Made by a program: the position numbers and the translations under genes
Shown: positions 1 to 8,684 of the stretch, piece after piece
Position numbering within the stretch: position 1 is the stretch's first letter
How the letters are laid out: each line of letters begins with the position of its first letter
The notes under the pieces: generated by a model
What the model was told of the DNA's origin: nothing
The model's input: only the letters and a program-made list of their open reading frames with translations
Database searches by the model: none
Source of the DNA: DATEDA01 sp963744255
GTDB lineage: Bacteria; Pseudomonadota; Gammaproteobacteria; Burkholderiales; SG8-39
Assembly: GCA_963744255.1 (NCBI GenBank)
Contig: CAVUSZ010000003.1
Location: 54,892 to 118,891, forward strand
Length of the DNA: 64,000 nt
Reading direction: 5' to 3'

Positions 1-753
1 GACCTGGGCGCTACGGCGCGGCGCCTCGCCTTCCTCCGGCTGGACGACCTCATGCGTGCGACCGCTCTTGACCTTGCGCTCGATGCGCGCGAGGAGATCG
101 TCTCGATAAGTGTCCTTGAACCCCTCGGGATCCCACTTCTCGGTCATGTCTTCGACGAGCCGCGCTGCCATCGCGAACTCCTTGGGCGAGATGCCCAGGG
201 CTTTGAGGTTGTCGCCGGGGAGCTTCAGCTTCCCTATCGGCCGGATCTCGTCCGCGAACCGCAGCGTGTTCAGCGCGAGCAGCCGGTCTACTGGTAGCAC
301 CGCGGCGAGGTGCTGGCGAGTGTGCAGGACGACGTTCGCGACGCCCACGCGGCCGGTCTTCCGCAGCGTCTCGCGGAGCAGCGCGTAGGCCTTCTCGCCG
401 CGTTTCCCGGGCTCGAGGTAGTACGGCGTATCGTAGGAGTAGGGCTCGATCTCGCCGGCGTCCACGAACGCCTGGATGTCGATCGTCTGCGTCGCCTTGA
501 CGTTCGCCTGCCTGAAGTCCTCGTCGCTCACGACGACGTACTGGCCTTTCTGGTGCTCGTAGCCCTTCACCGTATCCTCGGGCGCCACCTCCTTGCCGGT
601 GCGCTTGTTGACCCGCTTGTAACCGACCGGCGCGAAATCGCGCCGGTCGAGAAGATCGAGATCGAGCACCCTCGCCGTCGACGCCGGATAGAGAGTGACC
701 GGGATATGCACCAGCCCGAAGGTGATGGCGCCCTTCCAGACCGCACGCGGCAT
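1..753 (-). CDS. ku: Ku-type DNA end-binding protein (C-terminus cut by window edge)
   Basis: Bacterial Ku binds double-strand break ends as a homodimer and recruits LigD for non-homologous end joining. The protein starts MPRAVWKGAITFGLVHIPV, the classic N-terminus of bacterial Ku; 251 codons are visible and the reading frame is still open at base 1, so only a short C-terminal tail is missing. A small membrane protein gene lies 42 bases upstream on the same strand and may share its promoter. LigD is the usual partner and would be expected beyond the left edge, but this is not visible. Family assignment is very secure. Confidence 0.95.
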   Translation of the reverse strand, partial: MPRAVWKGAITFGLVHIPVTLYPASTARVLDLDLLDRRDFAPVGYKRVNKRTGKEVAPEDTVKGYEHQKGQYVVVSDEDFRQANVKATQTIDIQAFVDAGEIEPYSYDTPYYLEPGKRGEKAYALLRETLRKTGRVGVANVVLHTRQHLAAVLPVDRLLALNTLRFADEIRPIGKLKLPGDNLKALGISPKEFAMAARLVEDMTEKWDPEGFKDTYRDDLLARIERKVKSGRTHEVVQPEEGEAPRRSAQV

Positions 754-795
754 GATGGTTCCCCCGGCAAACGAATCCGACGCTGCGGCCGCTCG

Positions 796-1095
796 CTACG
801 AACGGCGGCGGACTTGCGTCTCCCGGGCTCGACGCCGGTCGCTGGCGCGCATCGGAAGAATCGGGTCCTCGGGCAGATCCGCCGAACCGATCCACAGCAG
901 CAGCCCGGCGACAAGCCCGGTGAAGATCCCGAGAACCGCGCCGAATGCGACCATCGGGCCGGTGGTTCCAAGAAGGAGCGCGAGCATCCCGCCGCTCGCC
1001 ATGCCGATGCTCCCGCCGAGCAGGAGCTGGTCGAGAAGGTGCGCGCTTGGCGAATCGGTGTCGCGCCGGATCGTGCGCACGGTCGACTTCCACAT
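796..1095 (-). CDS. small two-helix membrane protein, unknown
   Basis: 99 residues with a charged N-terminus (MWKSTVRTIRRD) and two hydrophobic helices at about 24-44 and 47-69 rich in Gly and Ala (glycine-zipper-like), then a polar Arg-rich tail. I do not recognise a named family. AAGG lies 4 bases before the ATG. It lies between the antiporter gene (41 bases upstream) and ku (42 bases downstream), all on the same strand, so cotranscription with ku is likely. A possible -24/-12 element just upstream would place the transcript start almost at the ATG. Confidence 0.6.
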   Translation of the reverse strand: MWKSTVRTIRRDTDSPSAHLLDQLLLGGSIGMASGGMLALLLGTTGPMVAFGAVLGIFTGLVAGLLLWIGSADLPEDPILPMRASDRRRARETQVRRRS

Positions 1096-1106
1096 GACCT
1101 TCGCTT

Positions 1107-1122
1107 AGCACGAAGCGTGCCG
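1107..1122 (-). promoter_or_regulatory. possible -24/-12 (sigma-54) promoter, weak
   Basis: On the minus strand this reads CGGCACG-CTTC-GTGCT: a perfect -24 element with correct spacing, but a -12 with one mismatch (GTGC for TTGC). It precedes the small membrane protein gene and ku. The implied transcript start is at or next to the ATG at 1095, which is unusual. Confidence 0.4.
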
Positions 1123-1136
1123 CGAGGCACACGCGG

Positions 1137-2405
1137 TCACGCCCGCCCGCGGCGGCGGAGATGCCAGTCCATGACCGGCGTCGAGGAAATGCCGTGCGCC
1201 AGCACCGACAGACCGATCACCGCGAGCGTGGCCGCGGCAAGCACCGCAGCGTCCTCGGCAGGCGCCCCGCGGTTCAGTGCGAACGCGAGCCAGTAGATCG
1301 AGCCGATGCCGCGCACGCCGAACCATTGCAGGAGCCGCCGCTCGCTGACCGACACCCGCTCGCCGGCGAGACCGACCGCGACCGCGATCGGGCGTGCGAC
1401 GAGCAGGACGAACAGCGCGAACGCCAGCAAGCGGATATCGACGTCGACCGTCGCGAGCAGCGCGCCCGCGAGGACGACGACGACGACTTCCGCGATCCGC
1501 TCCACCTGGCGGTTGAAGACGAGCAGCTCGTGCGCCATCGCGGCGGGCGCGCCGGCAGCCTCCTGCGCGGCAGGGCTCTTGCCCGCCTTCGCCGTCGCCC
1601 GGCGTTCCATCCGCCGGAGTGCGACCGCGGCGGCGAATACCGAGAGGAAACCCTCGCCGTGGACAAGCGATGCGAGACCGTAAGCAAGCGCGATGAGCCC
1701 GAGAAGCAGGAACACCTCGAATCCCTCGGGTGCCTGCTCGCGCCGGCGCAGCGCGAGCGCGAGGCGGCCGACCTGGGTCCCGCACAGCCAGCCGACGGCG
1801 AGCCCGGCCGGCAAGGCCCAGACGATGTCGTAGAGGATCGCCAGCGCCAGCGACGGCCGCGGGGCGAGCAGCGCGAGGGCGAGCAGGATGCCCGCCGCGG
1901 CGAGTCCGTCGTTCATCCCGCCTTCGGCGGTGAGGCCGAACCGCACCGAGTCGCGTTCGGTGACCCGCTTGATCTGCACGTCGGACGCCAGCACCGGATC
2001 GGTCGGCGCGACGATCGCGGCGAGCAGGAGCGCGCTCGCCCAACCCAGCCCGAACATCCACCATGCCGCGACCGCCGTCAACGCGATCGTCACGATCATC
2101 GCCGGGCCGGCGAGACGGAGGGGCACCCGCCACGCCGGATCACCGATCGGCACGCCGAGCCGCAAGCCCACGCTGAACAGCGACAAGACCACTCCGATCT
2201 CGGCGATCGCCTCGACGATCCGTAGTTGGTGGTGGTCCGCGAAGCTCGCATCGAGGAGACCGAGCCCGCCGCGCCCCAGCGCGTAGCCGAAACCGAGATA
2301 GAGGATGGCCGCGCTGAACGGCATGCGCTCGATCGCCGCGCCGACGAGCGCCATCACCAGCAGCAGGGCGCCGGCCGCGAGGAACCATCCGGTGAGGAAG
2401 CTCAT
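1137..2405 (-). CDS. monovalent cation:proton antiporter (CPA1/NhaP type)
   Basis: 422-residue inner-membrane protein with about 12 hydrophobic segments. The motif APTDPVLASD near residue 150 is the substrate-binding TDP region of NhaP-type sodium/proton exchangers, which use the proton gradient to expel Na+ or K+. I chose the ATG at 2405 (MSFLTGWFLAAG) because it starts directly with the first membrane helix; an upstream in-frame ATG at 2468 would add a charged extension unlike the family. It is transcribed away from the AI-2E gene. Cation specificity cannot be read from the sequence. Confidence 0.88.
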   Translation of the reverse strand: MSFLTGWFLAAGALLLVMALVGAAIERMPFSAAILYLGFGYALGRGGLGLLDASFADHHQLRIVEAIAEIGVVLSLFSVGLRLGVPIGDPAWRVPLRLAGPAMIVTIALTAVAAWWMFGLGWASALLLAAIVAPTDPVLASDVQIKRVTERDSVRFGLTAEGGMNDGLAAAGILLALALLAPRPSLALAILYDIVWALPAGLAVGWLCGTQVGRLALALRRREQAPEGFEVFLLLGLIALAYGLASLVHGEGFLSVFAAAVALRRMERRATAKAGKSPAAQEAAGAPAAMAHELLVFNRQVERIAEVVVVVLAGALLATVDVDIRLLAFALFVLLVARPIAVAVGLAGERVSVSERRLLQWFGVRGIGSIYWLAFALNRGAPAEDAAVLAAATLAVIGLSVLAHGISSTPVMDWHLRRRGRA

Positions 2406-2450
2406 TGGGCGAAAGGCACAAGCAAGTCGGACGCCACCCGGCCGCTCGCG

Positions 2451-2482
2451 TAACTTCTTCCGTCCCATGCGAAAAAGTTACA
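2451..2482. repeat. inverted repeat GTAACTT...AAGTTAC
   Basis: Seven-base arms (2451-2457 and 2476-2482) separated by 18 bases in the divergent spacer between the antiporter and the AI-2E gene. Its centre is about 70 bases upstream of the -24/-12 element at 2536, a normal distance for an enhancer site of a sigma-54 activator. Role is inferred only. Confidence 0.35.
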
Positions 2483-2535
2483 CGGCGCACGCACCGCAGG
2501 CCATCGACTGCCCGATACCGCCGGCGAGTGGCAGC

Positions 2536-2551
2536 TGGCACGCCCCATGCT
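2536..2551 (+). promoter_or_regulatory. -24/-12 (sigma-54) promoter for AI-2E permease
   Basis: TGGCACG-CCCC-ATGCT: perfect -24 and one mismatch in the -12. The expected start is near 2562, leaving a 50-base leader with a GGAGG ribosome site before the ATG at 2612. Confidence 0.7.
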
Positions 2552-2611
2552 CGAGAGGCCGCGAGGTGAGGACGAGCCCGCGCTCGTTCGCCCGTCGATT
2601 GGAGGACCACG

Positions 2612-3796
2612 ATGTCCCATGCCGAGGCGAACGGGCCTGCCGGTGAAGCGCCGGCCCCGTCGGCCGATGCCGTCGCACCAACGCCTGCCGCCGTGCAGCG
2701 CACGTCGCCTCAGCGTCGCGCGGTCAGCGTCGCGATCGTCGTCATTGCGGCGATCGCCGTCATCGCCCTGCTCCGCTGGGCCCAGGCGTTCTTCATCCCG
2801 TTCGTCGCCGGGATCTTCATCTCGTACGCGCTGCGGCCGATCGTCGTCGCGCTCGAACGCCTCCGCCTGCCGCGGGCCATCAGCGCAAGCGCGGTGCTCA
2901 TCCTGGTCGTCGCCGCCCTGGGCGCCGGGATCTACGCGCTCGGCGACGACTTCGAGCGCGCGATGGCCGCGCTCCCCGACGCCGCGCGGAAGATCCGGCT
3001 TGCCGTGGAGCAGAGCCGCCGCGACCCGAGCGGTCCGATCGCGCATGTCCAGCAGGCGGCGAAGGAACTCGAGCAAGCCGCCACCGACGAGACCGGCGCG
3101 AAGCCACCGCCGGCGTCGAAGCGCACCGCCGCCACGGCGGGCGAGCCCGGGATCGCGATGCAGCTGCAGCAGTTCGTGCTTGCGCGGGCCGCGTCGGCCC
3201 TCGCGGTGCTATCGGAGCTCGGGCTCGCGGTCTTGCTCGCATTCTTCCTATTGCTCGCCGGCGATTCCTTCAAGCGCAAGCTGATGCAGTTCGTGGGACC
3301 GTCGCTCGCGCGCAAGCGCATGACGATGGAGGTCCTGCAGGGGATCGACGCCCACGTCCAGCGCTACATGTTCGTGACGATGGTCACCAACGTCGCGGTC
3401 GCAATCGCCGTGACGGCGCTCGCGGCCGGGGTCGGGCTCGACAACCCGATCGCATGGGGCATCGCCGCCGGCCTGCTCCATCTCGTGCCCTATGCGGGCG
3501 CCGCCGTGGCGGCGGTCGCGCTGGCCATCGGCGGCCTCCTGCAGTTCGGCACGGCCGCCAGCGCGGCGCTGCTCGGCGGCGGCACGCTCGTCATCACGGC
3601 GACCATCGGCATAGTGTTCCAGACCTGGCTCCAGAGCCGCGCGTCGCAGACGAACGCCGTTGCGGTGTTCGTCGGGCTGCTCTTCTTCGGCTGGTTGTGG
3701 GGCGCGTGGGGGCTCGTGCTCGGCGCGCCGCTGATCGCGGTCGCGAAAACGATCGCCGATCGCGTCGCCGAGCCGATCGGCAGCCTCCTCGGTTGA
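2612..3796 (+). CDS. AI-2E family transporter (PerM/YdiK-like permease)
   Basis: 394 residues. Two hydrophobic helices at about 38-75 and one near 95 are followed by a polar insert (about 125-190, Ala/Lys/Glu-rich) and then five more helices, the usual layout of the AI-2E exporter family. Members export varied solutes, including autoinducer-2 or Na+; the substrate here is unknown. GGAGG lies 6 bases before the ATG. A second, frameshifted member of the family is at 27377. A sigma-54-type promoter precedes it. Confidence 0.88.
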   Translation: MSHAEANGPAGEAPAPSADAVAPTPAAVQRTSPQRRAVSVAIVVIAAIAVIALLRWAQAFFIPFVAGIFISYALRPIVVALERLRLPRAISASAVLILVVAALGAGIYALGDDFERAMAALPDAARKIRLAVEQSRRDPSGPIAHVQQAAKELEQAATDETGAKPPPASKRTAATAGEPGIAMQLQQFVLARAASALAVLSELGLAVLLAFFLLLAGDSFKRKLMQFVGPSLARKRMTMEVLQGIDAHVQRYMFVTMVTNVAVAIAVTALAAGVGLDNPIAWGIAAGLLHLVPYAGAAVAAVALAIGGLLQFGTAASAALLGGGTLVITATIGIVFQTWLQSRASQTNAVAVFVGLLFFGWLWGAWGLVLGAPLIAVAKTIADRVAEPIGSLLG

Positions 3797-3804
3797 ACGG
3801 TCCC

Positions 3805-3820
3805 GGGCACGCCGGTTGCA
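3805..3820 (+). promoter_or_regulatory. -24/-12 (sigma-54) promoter for csbD operon
   Basis: GGGCACG-CCGG-TTGCA, a full match to both elements with correct spacing, 66 bases upstream of the CsbD start and only 9 bases after the AI-2E stop codon. Confidence 0.85.
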
Positions 3821-3885
3821 GCTAGGGCGTCGCGATGCGTGCGTGCATTCCGCGCGCACGACGAATCGACGCATAGGAGCAAGAC

Positions 3886-4107
3886 ATGAACTGGGATCGC
3901 ATCGAAGGCAACTGGAAGCAGTTCACCGGCAAGGTCAAGGAGCAGTGGGGCAAGCTGACCGACGACGAGCTCGACGTCATCGGCGGCAAGCGCGACCAGC
4001 TCATCGGCAAGGTGCAGGAGCAGTACGGCATCTCGAAGGACGAGGCCGAGCGTCAGGTGAAGACGTTCGAGGACGGCCTGCGCGACGTCGACACCCGCAA
4101 CCCGTAG
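3886..4107 (+). CDS. CsbD family stress protein
   Basis: 73-residue soluble helical protein beginning MNWDRIEGNWKQFTGKVKEQ, the signature N-terminus of CsbD/YjbJ proteins, and carrying the conserved GGKRDQLIGKVQEQYG segment. Members are small abundant general-stress proteins (sigma-B regulon in Bacillus, RpoS-linked in E. coli) whose biochemical role is unknown. It is the first gene of a tight run with the secreted Cys-repeat protein (12 bases on) and DUF1328. Confidence 0.95.
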   Translation: MNWDRIEGNWKQFTGKVKEQWGKLTDDELDVIGGKRDQLIGKVQEQYGISKDEAERQVKTFEDGLRDVDTRNP

Positions 4108-4119
4108 ACAGAGGCGCTC

Positions 4120-4689
4120 ATGAACCGCAAACCCATCGTTGCCGCTCTCATCGCTCTCGGCCTCGCAACAGCCGGGACGGTGCTGGCGCAAGACCGGATG
4201 ACCCGCGACGCTTACAAGGCCGAAAAGGACCGCATCGAGGCGCAGTACAAGGCCGCCAAGGAAGCGTGCGACAGGCTGTCAGGTAACGCCGAGGACGTGT
4301 GCGAGGCGCAGGCGAAGGCGGACCAGCGCATCGCCATTGCCGACCTCGACGCCAAAAACAAGGGCACCGCCAAGGCGCGGGCCGACGCGCGCGTGGTGCG
4401 CGCCGAGGCGCAGTACGACGTCGCGAAGGAGAAGTGCGACGATCTCTCCGGCAACGCCAAGGACGTGTGCGTGAAGGACGCAAAGGCTGCCGAGGCGAAA
4501 GCGAAGGCCGAAGCGAAGGCCGACCGCGCCGACGCCCACGAGCCCGGCCGCGCCGACACGCGCGCCGATGCGTCCGCAGCGAACCGTGACGCCCAGTATC
4601 GCGCGGCCATGGCGCGTTGCGACGCGCTGACGGGCGACGCGAAGACGTCCTGCGTCGCCGAAGCGAAGACGAAGTTCGCCCGGCCGTAG
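4120..4689 (+). CDS. secreted helical protein with repeated Cys-pair modules (family A, copy 1)
   Basis: 189 residues. A signal peptide with cleavage after VLAQ (about residue 24) precedes three helical modules of roughly 45-55 residues. Each holds two Cys 11 residues apart in a pattern C-[DN]-x-L-[ST]-G-[DN]-A-x(3)-C (about 50-61, 107-118, 167-178), linked by Ala/Lys/Asp/Glu-rich helix. In the periplasm each pair could form a disulfide closing a helical hairpin. A clear paralogue is at 28887-29339, minus strand. I know no function; both copies sit behind -24/-12 promoters. Confidence 0.75.
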   Translation: MNRKPIVAALIALGLATAGTVLAQDRMTRDAYKAEKDRIEAQYKAAKEACDRLSGNAEDVCEAQAKADQRIAIADLDAKNKGTAKARADARVVRAEAQYDVAKEKCDDLSGNAKDVCVKDAKAAEAKAKAEAKADRADAHEPGRADTRADASAANRDAQYRAAMARCDALTGDAKTSCVAEAKTKFARP

Positions 4690-4727
4690 CGGAGTCGCGC
4701 CCTCAACGTACCTCTTCAGGAGGCACC

Positions 4728-4895
4728 ATGTTCTACTGGGCTGTAGTCTTCCTCGTGATCGGGCTGATCGCGGCGGTGCTCGGGTTCTCGGGCCTTGCCG
4801 GTACGGCGGTGAACATCGCCTGGATCTTGTTCGTCGTCGGGCTCATCCTGTTCATCGTGTTCCTCGTACTGGGCCGCCGGCGACCGCCGTTGTAG
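4728..4895 (+). CDS. DUF1328 small membrane protein (YtjA-like)
   Basis: 55 residues, MFYWAVVFLVIGLIAAVLGF at the start, two membrane helices separated by a short Gly-rich turn (GLAGTA) and a basic C-terminus (GRRRPPL). This is the standard length and layout of DUF1328/YtjA proteins, common in proteobacterial stress regulons, function unknown. AGGAGG lies 5 bases before the ATG. Third gene of the csbD run and directly followed by a strong terminator. Confidence 0.93.
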   Translation: MFYWAVVFLVIGLIAAVLGFSGLAGTAVNIAWILFVVGLILFIVFLVLGRRRPPL

Positions 4896-4929
4896 CGGGT
4901 CCAAACGGGGCGACTGCCCCGCTCGAATC

Positions 4930-4959
4930 GCGCCGGCCGGAGCTTGATCCGGCCGGCGC
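4930..4959 (+). terminator. strong hairpin terminator after DUF1328
   Basis: Perfect 11-bp stem GCGCCGGCCGG / CCGGCCGGCGC with an 8-base loop (4941-4948), followed by GCTCGTTT. It ends the csbD run just before the next promoter at 4975. Confidence 0.75.
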
Positions 4960-4974
4960 GCTCGTTTCTGCCGT

Positions 4975-4990
4975 TGGCATGCCGTTTGCA
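4975..4990 (+). promoter_or_regulatory. -24/-12 (sigma-54) promoter for glycosyltransferase
   Basis: TGGCATG-CCGT-TTGCA, full match. The ATG at 4979 lies inside this element, which argues that the gene starts later, at the GTG at 5003. The predicted transcript start (about 5001) then falls within 2 bases of the start codon. Confidence 0.75.
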
Positions 4991-5002
4991 ACATCGGGGG
5001 GC

Positions 5003-6250
5003 GTGAAGATCGCTCTCATCAGCGGCGACGCGAGCCCGGTCGGTCACGATGACGGTCCGACGGGGGACGGCCGCGCCGGCTATGTCGCGCACGTTGCCTG
5101 CGAGCTTGGCGCCGCCGGCCATCACGTGGACGTATTCACGCGCCGTAGCGACCTGTGGTCGCTGCCGGTCGTGGAGATCGGCGCCAATGCGTACGTAATG
5201 AACGTACCGGCGGGGCCGCCTCATTTCCTTCCGCGGCAGGCGCTCCTGCCCCACATGGACGAGTTTGCCACGCGCTTCGTACAGGTCTGCGCGGCGCACC
5301 GGGGACGTTACGACGTCGTGCACGCGAGCTCGTTCCTGTCCGGGATCGCCGCGATGCGGCTGAAGCAGCGGTGCGGCGTCCCGTTCGTCACGACCTTTCA
5401 CGACCTCGACAGGGTCCGCAGCCGGGGCCGGGCCTGCGACGCATTCCCGGTCGAGCGCGCGCGGGTGGAGCACCAGCTCGCTGCGGCCGCCGACCGGCTG
5501 ATCGCGCTTCATCCGCAGGAGCGCGACGACCTCGTCGCGCTGTACGGGGCGGACTCGAAGCGCATCGACGTCGTCCCCGGCGGCGTCGACGCAGCGGCGT
5601 TCGGCCCAAGGTCCAGGGCCGCGCGCGTTCGCTTCGGCTTGCGCGCGGACGAGTTCGTGATCCTGCAGTTCGCCCGGTTTCTGCCGGGCGAAGGCGTCGA
5701 CACCGCCATCCGCGCCGTGGGGCAGCTCCGTCGCGATCACGGCGTCAACGCCCGGCTCGTGATCAGCGGCGAGACCGACGACCCCGGCCTTGCGTCGATG
5801 ATCGGCCGCCTTCGCCTCATCGCGGCGGTGGAGCGTGTCGCCTCGCAAGTGACCTACATCCGGACCCGCCCCCACGCGGTGCTGCGCGACGCATACGGCT
5901 CGGCCGACGTGGTCGTCGCCGCGCCGTCCGGCGACGCGTGCCCGGCGTCCCCGCTGGAAGCGATGGCTTGCGGCGTGCCGGTGATCGGATCGGACGTCGG
6001 CGCGATCGGTCAGGCCATCCAGAACGAAGTGACCGGATACCTCGTGCCGCCCGATGACCCGGCCGCGCTCGCCGACCGCCTGGCGCGCTTCCATCGCAAC
6101 CCGGAGCTCGCCCGAGCGTATGGGCGGGCAGCGATTCGCCGCGTGCGCGCCGGCTTCACCTGGCGTCATGCGGCGACCGCGCTGGCGCGCGTTTACGCCG
6201 GGGTCCTCGCACCGTACCGTGCACGGCTCGCCGCCGCGGCGAGCAGATAG
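5003..6250 (+). CDS. glycosyltransferase family 4 (GT-B fold)
   Basis: 415 residues. The N-terminus VKIALISGDASP matches MKIALISEHASP-type starts of sucrose-synthase-like GT4 enzymes, so I place the start at GTG 5003 rather than the upstream ATG at 4979. The C-terminal Rossmann half carries the nucleotide-sugar motif around residues 310-330 (SPLEAMACGVPVIGSDVGAI), with the conserved E-x(7)-E-like spacing relaxed. It transfers sugar from an NDP-sugar to an unknown acceptor in the cytoplasm. It lies alone between two terminator or promoter signals; with treZ and the debranching enzyme it may belong to osmolyte or glucan metabolism. Confidence 0.85.
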   Translation: MKIALISGDASPVGHDDGPTGDGRAGYVAHVACELGAAGHHVDVFTRRSDLWSLPVVEIGANAYVMNVPAGPPHFLPRQALLPHMDEFATRFVQVCAAHRGRYDVVHASSFLSGIAAMRLKQRCGVPFVTTFHDLDRVRSRGRACDAFPVERARVEHQLAAAADRLIALHPQERDDLVALYGADSKRIDVVPGGVDAAAFGPRSRAARVRFGLRADEFVILQFARFLPGEGVDTAIRAVGQLRRDHGVNARLVISGETDDPGLASMIGRLRLIAAVERVASQVTYIRTRPHAVLRDAYGSADVVVAAPSGDACPASPLEAMACGVPVIGSDVGAIGQAIQNEVTGYLVPPDDPAALADRLARFHRNPELARAYGRAAIRRVRAGFTWRHAATALARVYAGVLAPYRARLAAAASR

Positions 6251-6258
6251 CTGCCGCT

Positions 6259-8661
6259 TCAGTCCCGGGCCGCGAGGAGCGTCTCGAGCAGCTCCCGGTC
6301 CACCGGTTTGACGAGGTGATGGTCGAAACCCGCCTCTCGTGCGAGGCGCCGATCTTCGTCGCGTCCGAAGCCGCTCATCGCGGCGAGGACGAGCGCGGAG
6401 CCGCGACGCGTGCCGCGGAGCCGACGCGCCACTTCGTAGCCGTCGATGCCGGGCAAGGCGATATCGAGAAGCACCACTTCCGGATCGAAAGTCGGGACGA
6501 GCGCAAGCGCTTCCTCGCCCCGATAGCACGCGCGGGCTTCGTGGCCGAGCGCGCGCAGGAGCAGCGTCATGCTGTCGGCGGAATCGCGATTGTCGTCGAC
6601 GACCAGCACGCGCCGCAACGGCGGCTGCCCGGCGAGCTCGCTCCTGCTCGCGGACCCGGCGGCGGGCGCCGCGACGGCAAGCGGCAGCTCGATCGTGAAC
6701 CGGCTGCCTTCGTCCGGCCCGGCGCTCGCCGCCGTCACCCTGCCGCCGTGGAGCTGCACCAGCTGTCTGACGAGCGTCAGGCCGATGCCGAGTCCTCCGG
6801 TCGCCGCCTCCGGCGCGGCGGGCACCTGCACGAACGGCTCGAAGATCTGTTCGAGCTGCGTGGCCGCGATGCCGATGCCGGTATCGTTCACGGCGATCAC
6901 CGCCCGGCCGCCGCGCGGCGCGGCGGTGACGCTGATGCGTCCGCCTTGGGGCGTGTACTTGGCGGCGTTATGAAGCACGTTGGCAAGCGCCTGGGTCAGC
7001 CGCACCAGGTCGCCGTGCAGCGGCATCGGGGCGCCGGCGACATCCACGGCGAGCGCCTGCCGTCGCGCCTCGATCATCGGCCGAGCGAGCTCGAGCGCGC
7101 GCTCGATCACGGTTGCCGCCTCCAGGGGCTCGGGGCGCACCGCCAGCGCGCCGCGGAAAATCCGCGCGAGATCGACGAGATCGTCGACGAGGCGCGACAG
7201 GTGATCGACCTGGCGTCCGACGATCCCCTGGATCCGCCGCAGATCGGGGTGCGATTCGGCCGCGAGACGCAGCAGCTCCACGGCGTTGCCGAGCGGCGCG
7301 AGCGGGCCGCGCAGCTCGTGCGCGAGCACCACGAGGAACGCGTTCTTGCGCTGGTCCGCCTCGCGGAGGATCTCCTCGGCGCGCTTGCGCTCGGTGATGT
7401 CCTCGGAGACGCCCACGATGCGCACCGGCGCTCCGGCGGAGTCGCGGATGACGACGCCGCGGTCGCGCGCCCAGCGCACGCCGGCGGGCGTCTCGAACCG
7501 GTACTCGTAGTCGAAGTCCCGCTGCGGGAGATCCGCCGTGTAGTTCCGTTCGACGCGCGCGCGATCGTCAGGGTGAACGCTACGCAGCCACGCGTCCGGA
7601 TCACTGTACAGCTCCTGCGGATCCTGATTGAAGAGCCGTCCATACCCGGGGCTGACGTAGGTCTGTCGCCCGGCGCGCGCGTCGTAGATCCAGAACACAT
7701 CGTCGATCGACTCGGCGAGCTGGCGGAACCGCTCCTCGCTCTCGCGCAGCGCGGCTTCCGCGCGCATGCGGTCAGTGATATCGATCATCACGCCGAGAAA
7801 GCGCTCCGGGCGGCCGAGCGGGTCGTAAAGGCAGTCCCCGACGGCCGCAACCCAGCGCTCCTCGCCATCGGGACGGACGATCCTGAACTCGACCTCGTAA
7901 TCCGCGTACTCGTGCAGTGCGCGGTCGATGGCGTGCGCGACGCGTGTCCGGTGCTCGGGATGCACCGCCGCCAGGAACGCCTTCTGACTGACCCGCGCGT
8001 CCGATTGGAGGCCGAAGAGCGTCTTGCACTCGTCGGTCCAGTCGAGCTCGTCCGCGCTCACGTCATAGTCCCAGAGGCACAGCCGCGCCGCGCGCGTCGC
8101 GAGGCGCAGTCGTTCCGCCGCCGCCTGGAGCGCAACAGTCTGCGCGTCCGCTTCGTCGGAGCGCCGGCGCGTCTCGGCCATCGCGCTGCGCAGCGCGCCC
8201 CGCGTCTGGTCGAGCGCAGATAAGTCGACCGTGACGCCGACCGCGCGGATGGCACGGCCCGACCCGTTCCGGACGATGAGCGCATGGTCGACGACGTCGA
8301 TCCATCGGCCATCGGCATGCCGGACGCGATACTTGACGCGATAATCGCTCGCGTCGCCCGCGAGCGCCGCATCGGCAACGGCAGTCACGCGTGCCAGGTC
8401 GTCGGGATGGACGCGCTCGCGCCACCAGGCCGGATCGGCGCGCGCTGCCTCGGGGGCGATACCGACGACCGCGGCGAGACCGCGGCTGCGGACGACCTGC
8501 CCAGTCGCCAGGTCCCACTCGTAGACGAGCGCGTCGATCCCGCCGCTCCCCCCGGGGCGTCGATCGTCGGTGATGGTGGATTCGGGCACGGCGATAGCGT
8601 CGTCAGCGATAACGTCGTTGCAGCACGGCACGCTCGCCCGAGCGCGGCCCGCAACCGGCAA
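6259..8661 (-). CDS. hybrid histidine kinase: three PAS, HisKA, HATPase, receiver
   Basis: 800 residues with no membrane segments, so a cytoplasmic sensor. Three PAS/PAC units at about 45-150, 190-305 and 315-435 are followed by HisKA with phospho-His about 447 (AHELRGPLAPL), an HATPase domain (about 555-665, motifs NDTGIGI and GLGIGLTLV) and a C-terminal receiver domain with phospho-Asp about 733 (VVLLDIALPGIDG) and the KPV lysine. The 5' end is uncertain: the longest frame starts at a TTG, with GTG alternatives inside the first 30 codons. It follows the PA2169-type gene by 23 bases and is probably cotranscribed with it. The ligand of the PAS domains is unknown. Confidence 0.92.
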   Translation of the reverse strand: MPVAGRARASVPCCNDVIADDAIAVPESTITDDRRPGGSGGIDALVYEWDLATGQVVRSRGLAAVVGIAPEAARADPAWWRERVHPDDLARVTAVADAALAGDASDYRVKYRVRHADGRWIDVVDHALIVRNGSGRAIRAVGVTVDLSALDQTRGALRSAMAETRRRSDEADAQTVALQAAAERLRLATRAARLCLWDYDVSADELDWTDECKTLFGLQSDARVSQKAFLAAVHPEHRTRVAHAIDRALHEYADYEVEFRIVRPDGEERWVAAVGDCLYDPLGRPERFLGVMIDITDRMRAEAALRESEERFRQLAESIDDVFWIYDARAGRQTYVSPGYGRLFNQDPQELYSDPDAWLRSVHPDDRARVERNYTADLPQRDFDYEYRFETPAGVRWARDRGVVIRDSAGAPVRIVGVSEDITERKRAEEILREADQRKNAFLVVLAHELRGPLAPLGNAVELLRLAAESHPDLRRIQGIVGRQVDHLSRLVDDLVDLARIFRGALAVRPEPLEAATVIERALELARPMIEARRQALAVDVAGAPMPLHGDLVRLTQALANVLHNAAKYTPQGGRISVTAAPRGGRAVIAVNDTGIGIAATQLEQIFEPFVQVPAAPEAATGGLGIGLTLVRQLVQLHGGRVTAASAGPDEGSRFTIELPLAVAAPAAGSASRSELAGQPPLRRVLVVDDNRDSADSMTLLLRALGHEARACYRGEEALALVPTFDPEVVLLDIALPGIDGYEVARRLRGTRRGSALVLAAMSGFGRDEDRRLAREAGFDHHLVKPVDRELLETLLAARD

Positions 8662-8684
8662 CCCCTACACCGCTCCGGCAGTTC

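Noticed and set aside
4733..6529. 598-codon minus-strand frame opposite the glycosyltransferase
   Set aside because: Arg/Gly/Ala shadow of a plus-strand gene with clear family motifs.
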